Under the pieces are notes generated by a model, which had not been told where the DNA came from, did not search any database, and was given only the letters and a program-made list of their open reading frames with translations. Shown piece after piece: positions 16,546-24,441 of a DNA stretch of 47,814 nt. This DNA comes from Bacillota bacterium (GTDB lineage: Bacteria > Bacillota > Limnochordia > Darwinibacteriales > DTU012). How positions within the stretch are numbered: position 1 is the stretch's first letter; the number at the start of each line of letters is the position of its first letter. The stretch is from the NCBI GenBank assembly GCA_012840925.1, contig DUVS01000022.1, positions 1-47,814 of the forward strand, given 5' to 3'. A program made the position numbers and the translations under genes.

Positions 16546-17610
16546 TTACTTAAAAGTAGTGTTGATCACATTCCAAATACCCGGGTCTTCCTGGCCGAGC
16601 CGCCATAGGGCGATGCCATGCAGCTTATACTGGTTCACCAGTTCCAGTTTGTATTTGATGCTGTAGCGGTTTTCAAACCAGACCTGGCGGTTGCTGCCAT
16701 AGGTGAAATAAGGGACCTTGTGCTCATTGTGCCACTTAATGTTTGCCCCTTGAGCTGCCGCTAGCTGCATAGTCTGATCATAAGTCCGGGCAGATGCGAT
16801 ACCTGTTTGCGGCCAATCGTAGCCGTAGTTCGGGATTCCCAGCACAATTTTGCTTGCCGGAACCTGGTTGACAGCGTATTTGACCACATTTTCCACCCAA
16901 TTGATTGAGGCAACCGGGCCGGCAGGGCCGGTGCGATAGTGCTGGTCGTAGGCCATAATCACCAGCTGGTCAACATGTTTGCCCAGTTCTCCATAGTCAA
17001 AAGCTCCTGAAAAACCGTGGTTAGGATCATCGGACGTTTTCGCCGGAACTGCCATGGTAACCGTTACGCCTTCGTCATGCAAGGCACTGCTGAGCTCTGC
17101 CACAAAATTAGTCAAAGCCTGCCGGCGTGATGGGGGGACATTTTCCAGGTCAAGGTTGATGCCGGTAAGCCCCCAGTTGACAACGGTTGAACGGATGTGG
17201 TTGACTGCCCGGGTTCGGGCAATTTCATTGTCCAGTAAGGCTGTGACGATTTTGCTGTCAAAACTGCCGTTAAACATGTTGTGAATCAGGGCATAAGTCT
17301 CGATTTTACGGGTGCCGGCAAACTGCAGCACTTGAGCCAGGGCTTCTGGATCGAAGTCTGCGTTGAGATTGCCATAACTGTCCAGTCCCCAGCTCCAAGG
17401 AGCGATCCCGGTCAGGGAATTACTGTTTTGAATCAAACTGTTATATGATGAGGAATCCAAGAGGTAATAGCCGAGCACAAACTTGTCGTGCAGCTTTACC
17501 TGTGATGTTTGCGTTGCAGTGTTTTGATTTGGAGGGATTTGTCCGCCCCCGAAAATAGAAGTGAGATAAAACAACAAGGTCAGAATGGGAATCAGAATGT
17601 TTTGATTCAC
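16546..17610 (-). CDS. Secreted or membrane-anchored family 18 glycoside hydrolase (YaaH/SleL-like)
   Basis: The 354-residue protein starts with a hydrophobic segment (about 5-22) followed by a low-complexity linker. A GH18 TIM barrel then runs from about 45 to the end. The catalytic motif is GLTGINLDLENVPP, with Glu156 as the likely acid; other family marks are VTMAVPAKT, LVIMAYDQHY, VLGIPNYGYDW and GIALWRLGQEDPGIW. Related spore proteins (SleL/YaaH, YdhD) cleave cortex peptidoglycan and usually carry LysM domains; none is visible here. The start is GTG, with GAGGAGGG about 7 nt upstream. It is the only - strand gene. The peptidoglycan substrate is inferred. Confidence 0.88.
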   Translation of the reverse strand: MNQNILIPILTLLFYLTSIFGGGQIPPNQNTATQTSQVKLHDKFVLGYYLLDSSSYNSLIQNSNSLTGIAPWSWGLDSYGNLNADFDPEALAQVLQFAGTRKIETYALIHNMFNGSFDSKIVTALLDNEIARTRAVNHIRSTVVNWGLTGINLDLENVPPSRRQALTNFVAELSSALHDEGVTVTMAVPAKTSDDPNHGFSGAFDYGELGKHVDQLVIMAYDQHYRTGPAGPVASINWVENVVKYAVNQVPASKIVLGIPNYGYDWPQTGIASARTYDQTMQLAAAQGANIKWHNEHKVPYFTYGSNRQVWFENRYSIKYKLELVNQYKLHGIALWRLGQEDPGIWNVINTTFK

Positions 17611-17649
17611 AGGCGCCCTCCTCTCTTGGTATTGATAATAATAACTACT

Positions 17650-17677
17650 AGTATACTATCATAGGCCTTGATTCCAA
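17650..17677 (-). promoter_or_regulatory. Candidate sigma-A type promoter for the GH18 gene
   Basis: Reading the - strand, TTGGAA (17677-17672) is followed after 16 nt by TATACT (17655-17650), about 40 nt before the GTG. The -10 matches 5 of 6 bases and the -35 4 of 6. A sporulation sigma factor cannot be excluded. Confidence 0.4.
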
Positions 17678-17720
17678 TACAAAGAACAAAACATGGCTTT
17701 TTAGGTGATTGTTGGATGGT

Positions 17721-17748
17721 TCATCATTCTATAAGCATTGCATAGAAT
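17721..17748 (+). promoter_or_regulatory. Candidate sigma-E promoter for the YlmC/YmxH gene
   Basis: TCATCAT (17721-17727), 13 nt, then CATAGAAT (17741-17748). The -10 differs from the sigma-E consensus CATACAmT at one base; the -35 fits 5 of 7 (KMATATT) and the spacing is one base short. YlmC/YmxH proteins are sporulation-linked, which makes a mother-cell promoter plausible. Confidence 0.4.
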
Positions 17749-17787
17749 AACAATGCTCAAAATTCCTACGGGTTGGAGCTGGTTCTT

Positions 17788-18057
17788 GTGCGGTATTCTG
17801 ATTTGGCCGGAAAAGAAATCGTCTGTTTTGACGAAGGCATCCGATTGGGTGTCGTCAATGATACAGATTTAATAATTAATACCAAAACCGGTGTGATAGA
17901 TTCAATCATCATCCCTTACGGGAAAAGCTGGTTCCATAAAAGGATGATCGTCATTCCCTGGCACGGCATTAAGAAGATCGGGCGGGATTTGATTATAGTT
18001 GATTTGACTAAAGCCCAAGACTATGAGGATATCGTCCGCAGGCTCGATTTAGAATAA
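17788..18057 (+). CDS. YlmC/YmxH-family PRC-barrel sporulation protein
   Basis: The 89-residue protein is a single PRC-barrel: RYSDLAGKEIVCFDEGIRLG at the start, a DLIINTKTG turn, SIIIPYGKS, and a conserved VIPWHGIKKIG near residue 70. This matches the YlmC/YmxH family found in spore formers, whose biochemical role is unknown. GTG at 17788 is chosen over TTG at 17773, because GGAG then lies 9 nt upstream and the protein begins M-R-Y-S like the family. A candidate sigma-E promoter lies 40 nt upstream. Confidence 0.88.
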   Translation: MRYSDLAGKEIVCFDEGIRLGVVNDTDLIINTKTGVIDSIIIPYGKSWFHKRMIVIPWHGIKKIGRDLIIVDLTKAQDYEDIVRRLDLE

Positions 18058-18082
18058 TTTACCCCCTCCCATGGGTAGAATA
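18052..18082 (+). promoter_or_regulatory. Candidate sigma-F/forespore promoter
   Basis: GAATA (18052-18056), 16 nt, then GGGTAGAATA (18073-18082). The -10 fits the sigma-F pattern GG-n2-A-n-A-H-T-R at every constrained base, and the -35 fits GYATA at four of five. It overlaps the stop codon of the preceding gene and would start transcription about 30 nt before the next TTG. Confidence 0.48.
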
Positions 18083-18118
18083 TCGGTGTACCCATTTCAG
18101 GAAAGGGGGATTTGTTAG

Positions 18119-18622
18119 TTGTCGACAGTAATAGGGGTATTTAATCAAACAGAAGCTGCAGAAAAAGCAGTAAAGGCATTGCGGGAAAAAGGATTTACGG
18201 AGAACGAAATCTCAATCATTGCCAAAGATCAAGGCAAGACTAAGAAGGGCGACATGGAAGTCGGCGGAGATTTCGGCACCAATGAGAATATTGCCGATGG
18301 CACTGCGTGGGGTGGTGCCTTAGGAGGCCTGGCCGGCATTCTGGCTGGTGTAGGAGCACTGGCGATACCCGGTATCGGCCCAATCGTAGCCGCCGGCCCT
18401 TTGGCCGGAGCTCTGTCGGGAGCGGTAACCGGTGGGGTTGCCGGTGGCCTAATTGACTTAGGTATTCCTGAAGAGCGGGGTCGGGAATACGAACAAAAAC
18501 TAAAAGCAGGGGGCATTCTGGCAGTAGTCGAAACTAGTGAAGACAAAGTTAATGAAGCCAGTGAAATCCTGCGCAACAATGGTGCAAACGACGTGGAATC
18601 CCACGGTGGTGAAAACAACTAG
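18119..18622 (+). CDS. Glycine-rich general-stress-like protein (YflT/17M-type N-terminus)
   Basis: The 167-residue protein starts with the ferredoxin-like segment STVIGVFNQTEAAEKAVKAL, resembling the YflT domain of general stress protein 17M. A strongly hydrophobic glycine-rich stretch follows (about 60-115) with repeated small-residue patterns (GGALGGLAGILAGVGALA), which may insert in a membrane. The C-terminal part folds back to beta-alpha sequence (GGILAVVETSEDKVNEASEIL). TTG start with GAAAGGGGG upstream. It is monocistronic, with its own candidate forespore promoter and a terminator. Function not established. Confidence 0.72.
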   Translation: MSTVIGVFNQTEAAEKAVKALREKGFTENEISIIAKDQGKTKKGDMEVGGDFGTNENIADGTAWGGALGGLAGILAGVGALAIPGIGPIVAAGPLAGALSGAVTGGVAGGLIDLGIPEERGREYEQKLKAGGILAVVETSEDKVNEASEILRNNGANDVESHGGENN

Positions 18623-18627
18623 GAGCG

Positions 18628-18660
18628 GAAAAAGAGACTGTAAACTGCAGTCTCTTTTTC
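18628..18660 (+). terminator. Rho-independent terminator after the stress-like gene
   Basis: GAAAAAGAGACTG (18628-18640) pairs perfectly with CAGTCTCTTTTTC (18648-18660) around a 7 nt loop; the 3' arm supplies the T run. Confidence 0.88.
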
Positions 18661-18727
18661 TCATCGGCAGGATTTTCGGAAACCGATCCAGAAAAAGGGA
18701 TTATTTCAGATAAGGTGGGGAGAAGAT

Positions 18728-19507
18728 ATGAAGCGCATCATAGTAAGTGGGGCTTTAGGCAAAATGGGGAGCGAAGTGATCAAGGCAGTCGGGAAAGAAC
18801 CGGATATGCAAGTAGCAGCCGGTGTCGACCCGGCGGTAAAAACAACTTCCCACAATCAGTATGGTGAGCTTGATATCTACGCAAGTTTGGAGGAGGCCAT
18901 TTCCGCCACTAACCCCGATGTTGTAGTTGATTTTACGGCTCCGGGTGTGGTGATCGATAATATTAAGACTTGCATGAACACGGGCGTAAGCATCGTCGTC
19001 GGAACTACGGGAATCACTGCTGATCAGATTGGCGAACTTCAGGCCAGTGTCACCAGGGACGATTGGGCAGCACTGATTGCCCCCAATTTCGCCATAGGTG
19101 CACTGCTGATGATGCGGTTCGCCCAGGAGGCCGCCAAGTATTTCGCCAATGTGGAGATCATTGAATACCATCATCAACAGAAAAAGGATGCTCCCAGCGG
19201 AACTGCCATCAAGACAGCCGAAATGATTAATCAAGTCTACAGCGGAAGGCCGTCGGCCAATCCAGATGAGAGTGAAATCCTGGAGGGAGCCAGGGGCGCC
19301 GCCAGCGGCTACGTGCAGATCCACAGCCTTCGTTTACCAGGCTATGTTGCTCATCAAGAGGTGATTTTCAGCTCTGCTGGACAGTTACTAAGCATCCGGC
19401 ATGATTCTACACACCGCGAGAGTTTTATGCCCGGTGTGCTGTTGGCAATTCGCAAGATCGATACCTTGACTGGTGTGGTTTACGGCCTGGAACAGCTCCT
19501 GTGGTGA
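18728..19507 (+). CDS. dapB: 4-hydroxy-tetrahydrodipicolinate reductase
   Basis: DapB reduces the DapA product to tetrahydrodipicolinate with NAD(P)H, in the diaminopimelate and lysine pathway. The 259 residues carry the nucleotide motif GALGKMGSEV (about 6-15), VGTTGI near 97, and the catalytic motif EYHHQQKKDAPSGTA (about 147-161), with the conserved His pair and Lys. ATG follows GGTGGGGAG at about 6 nt. A 67 nt gap from the upstream terminator shows no lysine riboswitch. It heads a cluster that also makes spore dipicolinate. Confidence 0.96.
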   Translation: MKRIIVSGALGKMGSEVIKAVGKEPDMQVAAGVDPAVKTTSHNQYGELDIYASLEEAISATNPDVVVDFTAPGVVIDNIKTCMNTGVSIVVGTTGITADQIGELQASVTRDDWAALIAPNFAIGALLMMRFAQEAAKYFANVEIIEYHHQQKKDAPSGTAIKTAEMINQVYSGRPSANPDESEILEGARGAASGYVQIHSLRLPGYVAHQEVIFSSAGQLLSIRHDSTHRESFMPGVLLAIRKIDTLTGVVYGLEQLLW

Positions 19508-19521
19508 GTGGATAGTCCATT

Positions 19522-19550
19522 CACAGACCTCCAACCCGGCACATATATTA
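19522..19550 (+). promoter_or_regulatory. Sigma-K promoter candidate for dpaAB
   Basis: CACA (19522-19525), 16 nt, then CATATATTA (19542-19550). This fits the sigma-K consensus mACm-N16/17-CATAnnnTA at every constrained base. B. subtilis spoVF (dpaAB) is transcribed by sigma-K in the late mother cell, so the position right before dpaA is what one expects. TSS would be near 19558. Confidence 0.7.
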
Positions 19551-19581
19551 ACCGTGAGTGCATTGGGGAGGAGGTTGTTTC

Positions 19582-20484
19582 ATGAACTGGAACCTGTGTG
19601 GACTGTCGATCGCGATGTTGGGTGGCGATCGGCGTGAACTGGAACTAGCCCAAACACTTTTGGAACTGAATGTTGATTTACGTTTAGTGGGATATCCTCC
19701 TGAACCATACCTAAAAACAGCTAAGCATTTTACAGATCCAGTCGCCGCTGTGAATGGAATCCAGGTGTTGATTGCTCCGATAGCAAATACTGACTTGGAG
19801 GGTAAAATCTTTACTCGCTTGGATCATCTGGATCCCATCGATTTAACGGTTATCCTGCCGATTCTGGCACCGGGCACTCTTATATTGATCGGAGTGGCCA
19901 AACCAGTGATCGTCAAACTGGCCGAGGAGCATGGCTTGCGGTTGGTGGAGACAGCTGATATTGACGAGATCGCAATCTTGAATTCCATCCCGACGGCAGA
20001 AGGTGCGATTCAGCTGGGTATGGAAGAATTGCCCATCACGATCCACGGCTCCCGCTGTCTGGTAGTTGGCTTTGGCCGGTGCGGTCAAACACTGGCAGCG
20101 AAGCTAGCGGCGCTGGGGGCCAGGGTTACAGTGGTTGACCGGAATAAAGCCCGTTTGGCCAGGGCTATCGAGATGGGGTTGACCCCGGTCTTGCTATCTG
20201 GATTGGATTCCGTTTGTGATTTTGACCTGATCTATAATACAGTGCCGGCCTTAGTGATTACTGAAAGTTACCTTACACGTCTTAAACCGACAACCGTAAT
20301 CATTGATTTGGCTGCAGCACCGGGCGGGGTGGATTTCAAAGCCGCCCAAAACCTTGGCATCAAAGCCGTTTTGGCGTTGTCTCTGCCTGGTAAAGTGGCA
20401 CCAGTCACTGCCGGGAAGATCCTCTCTGAATGCATTCCTCCATTACTTCAAGAGCTGTTGGGAGGCGGAGAGTATGCAACTTGA
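19582..20484 (+). CDS. dpaA: Dipicolinate synthase subunit A
   Basis: DpaA (SpoVFA) with DpaB forms the mother-cell enzyme that oxidises hydroxy-tetrahydrodipicolinate to dipicolinic acid, the calcium chelator of the spore core. The 300-residue length equals the family's. An N-terminal domain (LSIAMLGGDRRELELAQ) is followed by a Rossmann nucleotide-binding domain with VVGFGRCGQTLAAKLAALGA near 157-176 and VVDRNKAR. ATG at 19582 is chosen since GGGGAGGAGG lies 7 nt upstream; the GTG at 19558 has no site. It overlaps dpaB by 11 nt. Confidence 0.95.
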   Translation: MNWNLCGLSIAMLGGDRRELELAQTLLELNVDLRLVGYPPEPYLKTAKHFTDPVAAVNGIQVLIAPIANTDLEGKIFTRLDHLDPIDLTVILPILAPGTLILIGVAKPVIVKLAEEHGLRLVETADIDEIAILNSIPTAEGAIQLGMEELPITIHGSRCLVVGFGRCGQTLAAKLAALGARVTVVDRNKARLARAIEMGLTPVLLSGLDSVCDFDLIYNTVPALVITESYLTRLKPTTVIIDLAAAPGGVDFKAAQNLGIKAVLALSLPGKVAPVTAGKILSECIPPLLQELLGGGEYAT

Positions 20485-21076
20485 GGGTCTGCGGATTGGA
20501 TTTGCTATTACCGGCAGCCACTGTACGTACCAGGAGATTTGGCCCGAAATAGAAAAGTTGGGGTCCCTTGGTGCTGACCTATACCCGATCGCTTCGCCTA
20601 GTGTAGCCTTTACTGACACTCGGTTTGGCAAGGGTGCAGAAATTATCAAGAAATTTGAGCAGTTAACCGGCAAAACTGTTATAATAGATATTGTTGATGC
20701 TGAACCAATCGGGCCGAAAAAATTGCTGGATGTGCTGGTAATAGCCCCATGTACCGGCAATACCGCCGCAAAGCTGGCAAACGCCGTAACGGATACGGCA
20801 GTTACCATGGCCGCCAAAGCCCATCTGCGCAACGGCAAACCTTTGGTGTTGGCCATATCAACCAACGATGGATTAGGAATGAACGCCAAGAATATCGGTG
20901 TACTTTTGAATACACAAAATGTCTTTTTTGTACCTTTTGGCCAGGATAATCCTGAACATAAACCCAATTCGCTTGTATCAGACATGAGTTTGATCGTACC
21001 GGCAATAGTGGCTGCGGTTTCGTACCAGCAACTGCAGCCGATTCTCATAGAAAGGACGATCAGGCAAGTCAAGTAG
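20474..21076 (+). CDS. dpaB: Dipicolinate synthase subunit B (flavoprotein)
   Basis: DpaB (SpoVFB) is a flavoprotein-like subunit of dipicolinate synthase. The 200 residues match the family length. Features are RIGFAITGSHCTY at the start, VLVIAPCTGNTAAKLANAVTDT near 90-112 (the phosphopantothenoylcysteine-decarboxylase-type flavin fold), and LAISTNDGLGMNAKNIG. ATG at 20474 sits inside the end of dpaA with GGAGGCGGAG upstream, so the two subunits are translationally coupled. A longer frame upstream is a shadow of dpaA. Confidence 0.95.
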   Translation: MQLEGLRIGFAITGSHCTYQEIWPEIEKLGSLGADLYPIASPSVAFTDTRFGKGAEIIKKFEQLTGKTVIIDIVDAEPIGPKKLLDVLVIAPCTGNTAAKLANAVTDTAVTMAAKAHLRNGKPLVLAISTNDGLGMNAKNIGVLLNTQNVFFVPFGQDNPEHKPNSLVSDMSLIVPAIVAAVSYQQLQPILIERTIRQVK

Positions 21077-21089
21077 GAGGGAATGAGCA

Positions 21090-22121
21090 GTGAGCGCAGT
21101 AAACGTTGCTGTTGTAGGAGCCACAGGAGCCGTAGGCCAGGAATTGCTCCGGATTCTAGCGGAAAGGCAGTTTCCAATCAAATCGCTGAAGCTTCTGGCA
21201 TCGCCCCGGTCGGCTGGGAAGAAAATTGTGTTCAACAATCAGGAATATACGGTCGAAGCGGTTGCAGCCAGCCAGTTTGAGGATGTGGATCTGGCATTTA
21301 TTGCTGCCGGAGGTGAAGCTAGCAAGCAATGGGTTCCGGTGGCAGTCGCCGCTGGCTGTACTGTAATAGATAATTCCAGCGCCTATCGCATGGATCCCAA
21401 GGTGCCGCTGATCGTTCCGGAAGTAAACATGGATGCAGCCAGGAATCATCAAGGGATTATCGCCAATCCCAATTGTTCAACCATAATCCTGTGCGTAGCC
21501 TTAAAGCCCATTTACGATTACGCAGGAATCCAGAGAGTCGTAGTCAGTACATATCAAGCTGTTTCCGGAGCGGGTTACGCTGCTATGGACGAATTACAGG
21601 CACAAACTGAAGCCTATGCCCGGGGCCGGGAGGTCGAAGCCCAGGTTCTGCCTGTGAAAGGATTGCCCAAGCATTATCCCGTTTTGTTCAACGTAATTCC
21701 TCAAATAGATATTCCTGGTGAGCAAGGCTATACTAAGGAAGAATGGAAAATGATCTGGGAAACCCAGAAAATATTCGCTGATCCCAGCATGAGAATTACA
21801 GCAACGACAGTAAGAGTTCCAACTATGCGCTCTCACTGTGAATCGATCAATGTGGAGACAAAAACTAAACTGACAGTCCAGGAGTGCAGGAACTTGATCA
21901 GCAAGGCTCCAGGATTGAAACTGGTTGATGATCTGGAAGCCCAGAGGTATCCTATGCCCTTGGACACATCTGGCCAAGATTTGGTCTGGGTGGGCAGAAT
22001 CAGGGAAGATACATCTTTGGAATATGGGTTGAATCTTTGGGTTGTTGGTGATCAAATCCGGAAGGGGGCAGCGCTGAACGCAGTCCAAATTGGAGAGAAT
22101 CTGATTGCTGATATGAGGTGA
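21090..22121 (+). CDS. asd: Aspartate-semialdehyde dehydrogenase
   Basis: Asd reduces aspartyl phosphate to aspartate semialdehyde with NADPH, feeding lysine, threonine and dipicolinate. The 343-residue protein has GATGAVGQELL (about 10-20), the catalytic cysteine in NPNCSTI (about 127-133), and QAVSGAGYAAMDEL. The C-terminal part has the conserved His in RVPTMRSHCESINVE. GTG start with AGGAGGG 8 nt upstream. It lies 13 nt after dpaB and its stop overlaps the region before dapG, so it is in the same operon. Confidence 0.97.
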   Translation: MSAVNVAVVGATGAVGQELLRILAERQFPIKSLKLLASPRSAGKKIVFNNQEYTVEAVAASQFEDVDLAFIAAGGEASKQWVPVAVAAGCTVIDNSSAYRMDPKVPLIVPEVNMDAARNHQGIIANPNCSTIILCVALKPIYDYAGIQRVVVSTYQAVSGAGYAAMDELQAQTEAYARGREVEAQVLPVKGLPKHYPVLFNVIPQIDIPGEQGYTKEEWKMIWETQKIFADPSMRITATTVRVPTMRSHCESINVETKTKLTVQECRNLISKAPGLKLVDDLEAQRYPMPLDTSGQDLVWVGRIREDTSLEYGLNLWVVGDQIRKGAALNAVQIGENLIADMR

Positions 22122-22126
22122 GCAAC

Positions 22127-23356
22127 ATGGAATTCTGCGTAATGAAGTTTGGCGGAAGCTCTCTGGTAACAGGCGAACTGCGCCAGCTGGTTGCTCAAAG
22201 AATAATTGCCAAAGTTGAATCAGGCTGCGATCCGGTTGTAGTGGTTTCTGCCATGGGAAGAGCCGGTGACGCCTACGCTACGGACAGCCTGATGGATTTG
22301 CTTCGCAGCGTTAATCCCAGTCCCAGTCCACAGAATCTCGATTTGCTGTTGAGCTGTGGCGAAGTCATCTCAGCTGTAGTCCTTGCCGAAACCCTCAATC
22401 AAGCAGGGTATCGGGCTCAAGCGCTAACCGGATGGCAGGCCGGGATTGTCACGGATCAGAGCTTTGGCAATGCCAGAATTGTCTCGATTGATCCTGAAAC
22501 GGTTATCCAGGCTAGTGCGCAGAAGATAATTCCTATCGTGGCAGGGTTTCAGGGACAGACCAGTTCAGGGAAGGTTACCACTCTGGGCCGGGGTGGCAGT
22601 GATATAACTGCGGTGGCGATTGCCGCTGCTTTAGACTGTCAGCATGTGGAGATCTATACAGATGTGGATGGGGTAAAGACGGCTGATCCCCGGTTGATTC
22701 CCGATGCGCCGACAATTGCGGCTTTAACGTATGGTGAAGTGATCGAACTGGCTCACCTGGGTGCGAAAGTGGTTCATCCCCGGGCCGTTGAGATTGCTAT
22801 GGAGGCAGGGATTGAACTGAAAATCCTCAGTACGGATCAAGCCGGGCCTGGTACTACCATTGCATCAGGCGTGAGCGGGAAGAAAGATAGGCCAAAGATT
22901 ACCGACCGAGTTGTGACAGGGATTGCCCATTTAACCAGGCGAGCTCATGTCAAGATCAGTGGGTTGGCTGATTTTAACCAGTCGGAGTTGACGTTGAAGC
23001 TCTTTGACTTGCTGGCTCAAAACAAAATCAGCATAGATCTGATCTACTTGTCACCCCAACTGATCGCTTTCATCATCGATGACGAAAAGGCTGAGTCGGT
23101 AAAGGAGGTTTTGGCTGATCTGGGATTGAATATTACAGTCGAAAAAGGGTATGCAAAGGTGTCTGTTGTAGGTGCAGGCATGCATGGTGTACCTGGGGTG
23201 ATGGCGCGGGTGGTTCGCAGCCTGGAGCAGGCTAACGTGCCTATTTTCCAGACCACTGACTCCCACGCCAATATCTCGTGCTTGGTCAGAGAAGAAGACT
23301 TAATAGCTGCTGTACGTGCTCTATTTGCTGAGTTTGAGTTATCAAAGGAGGGTTAG
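22127..23356 (+). CDS. dapG: Aspartokinase (DapG-type)
   Basis: Aspartokinase phosphorylates aspartate, the first step to lysine and dipicolinate. The 409-residue protein has MKFGGSSL (about 6-13), [11 protein letters not shown], and [19 protein letters not shown] (about 152-170), and two ACT regulatory domains at the C-terminus (about 265-409). In this operon setting the B. subtilis counterpart DapG is inhibited by diaminopimelate. ATG at 22127 is favoured over GTG at 22118, because GAGGTG then lies 6 nt upstream. Feedback specificity cannot be read from sequence. Confidence 0.95.
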   Translation: MEFCVMKFGGSSLVTGELRQLVAQRIIAKVESGCDPVVVVSAMGRAGDAYATDSLMDLLRSVNPSPSPQNLDLLLSCGEVISAVVLAETLNQAGYRAQALTGWQAGIVTDQSFGNARIVSIDPETVIQASAQKIIPIVAGFQGQTSSGKVTTLGRGGSDITAVAIAAALDCQHVEIYTDVDGVKTADPRLIPDAPTIAALTYGEVIELAHLGAKVVHPRAVEIAMEAGIELKILSTDQAGPGTTIASGVSGKKDRPKITDRVVTGIAHLTRRAHVKISGLADFNQSELTLKLFDLLAQNKISIDLIYLSPQLIAFIIDDEKAESVKEVLADLGLNITVEKGYAKVSVVGAGMHGVPGVMARVVRSLEQANVPIFQTTDSHANISCLVREEDLIAAVRALFAEFELSKEG

Positions 23357-23361
23357 GTAGC

Positions 23362-24249
23362 GTGAGGGTAGGTCAAGTTCTTACAGCAATGATAACGCCT
23401 ATGAAAAAGGACGGTTCTGTGGATTATAAACAAGCAGTAACTCTAGCTGAACAGTTGGTGAACAATGGCTCAGATGGCCTTGTCGTATGTGGAACAACCG
23501 GCGAGTCAGCTACACTGACTTTTGAGGAAAAAGTGCAGATGTTTACAGAAATTGTCAATGATTTAGGTGGAAGTACTGAAGTGATTGCCGGCACCGGATC
23601 TAATGATACAGCAGCCAGTATCGCTTTGACAAAGGCTGCCGAAAAGGCCGGTGTTGATGGCATCATGCTAGTTACACCATATTATAATAAACCATCACAA
23701 GAGGGGTTGTACCAGCATTTCAAGGCTATAGCTGAAAATTCCAGTCTGCCGATTATGCTGTATAATGTGCCTGGGCGGACAAACACAAATCTGCTGCCGG
23801 AAACAGTGGCCCGCCTGGCAGAAATTCCCAATATCGTGGCAGTAAAGGAAGCAAGCGGCAACCTTGAACAAGTAAGTTACTTACGTTCAATAACGCCAGA
23901 TGACTTCTTAATTTATTCCGGCGACGACAGTCTTACCCTGCCCATATTGGCAGTAGGTGGATGCGGTGTTGTCAGTGTTGCTGCCCATTTAGTGGGCAGG
24001 CGGATTAAAGCCATGGTGGAAGCATTCCTGGCAGGCCGAGTACAGGAAGCGACCAGTATTCATCTGGAACTGTTGCCCATCTTCAAGACGCTGTTCATTA
24101 CCACAAATCCGGTGCCTGTCAAACGCAGCCTTGAGTATTTGGGGATTGATACAGGGCCGGTACGGCCGCCGTTAGTGGATTTGACCGAAGAAGAGGCGGA
24201 GAAAATCAAAGCAACGCTGAAACGGTTTGGGTTGCTGGAGCACCAGTAA
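23362..24249 (+). CDS. dapA: 4-hydroxy-tetrahydrodipicolinate synthase
   Basis: DapA condenses pyruvate with aspartate semialdehyde. Its product is the branch point to lysine (DapB) and dipicolinate (DpaAB). The 295-residue TIM barrel has [12 protein letters not shown] (about 42-53), [10 protein letters not shown] with the catalytic Tyr (near 132-141), and the Schiff-base lysine in [10 protein letters not shown] (about residue 161). GTG start with AAAGGAGGG 9 nt upstream. It ends the operon; its stop codon lies in the loop of the terminator. Confidence 0.97.
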   Translation: MRVGQVLTAMITPMKKDGSVDYKQAVTLAEQLVNNGSDGLVVCGTTGESATLTFEEKVQMFTEIVNDLGGSTEVIAGTGSNDTAASIALTKAAEKAGVDGIMLVTPYYNKPSQEGLYQHFKAIAENSSLPIMLYNVPGRTNTNLLPETVARLAEIPNIVAVKEASGNLEQVSYLRSITPDDFLIYSGDDSLTLPILAVGGCGVVSVAAHLVGRRIKAMVEAFLAGRVQEATSIHLELLPIFKTLFITTNPVPVKRSLEYLGIDTGPVRPPLVDLTEEEAEKIKATLKRFGLLEHQ

Positions 24250-24265
24250 ATGGTGCTCTTTTTAT
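24238..24265 (+). terminator. Rho-independent terminator at the dapA stop
   Basis: GAGCACCA (24238-24245) pairs with TGGTGCTC (24251-24258) around GTAAA, followed by TTTTTATTT. The TAA stop of dapA lies in the loop, so the hairpin forms over the last codons. Confidence 0.82.
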
Positions 24266-24281
24266 TTGAGGTTCGGCTGGG

Positions 24282-24310
24282 TTGTAAAAACAAGGGAACT
24301 TGTTTATAAT
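24282..24310 (+). promoter_or_regulatory. Sigma-A promoter for the RNase J gene
   Basis: TTGTAA (24282-24287), 17 nt, TATAAT (24305-24310). The -10 is perfect and spacing ideal. It lies between the dapA terminator and the RNase J start and implies a leader of about 125 nt. Confidence 0.75.
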
Positions 24311-24316
24311 AGACCT

Positions 24317-24441
24317 AACGATTTTGTTCGGGCGCAAGGTGGCAGTCTACCTTTTGATGATTGGGCGGGTGGTAGACTAACTGTGTAGCTGAGTGAGTTT
24401 CGGACTGTAGTAGAATACTTAATTGGAGGCGGTTTTTATTT
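24317..24441 (+). promoter_or_regulatory. Structured 5' leader of the RNase J gene
   Basis: The predicted transcript has about 125 nt before the ATG. A perfect 8 bp helix joins AGTCTACC (24344-24351) to GGTAGACT (24371-24378). No T-box, riboswitch or leader peptide was recognised. The ribosome binding site GGAGG (24424-24428) lies an unusually long 13 nt from the ATG. A role in self-regulation of RNase J is possible but is inference. Confidence 0.4.

Noticed and set aside
18661-18727. Lysine riboswitch before dapB
   Set aside because: The gap is only 67 nt, too short for the roughly 170 nt lysine aptamer, and shows no matching motifs.
20303-20473. N-terminal extension of DpaB
   Set aside because: It lies wholly inside dpaA in another frame; the real start is ATG 20474 with a strong ribosome binding site.
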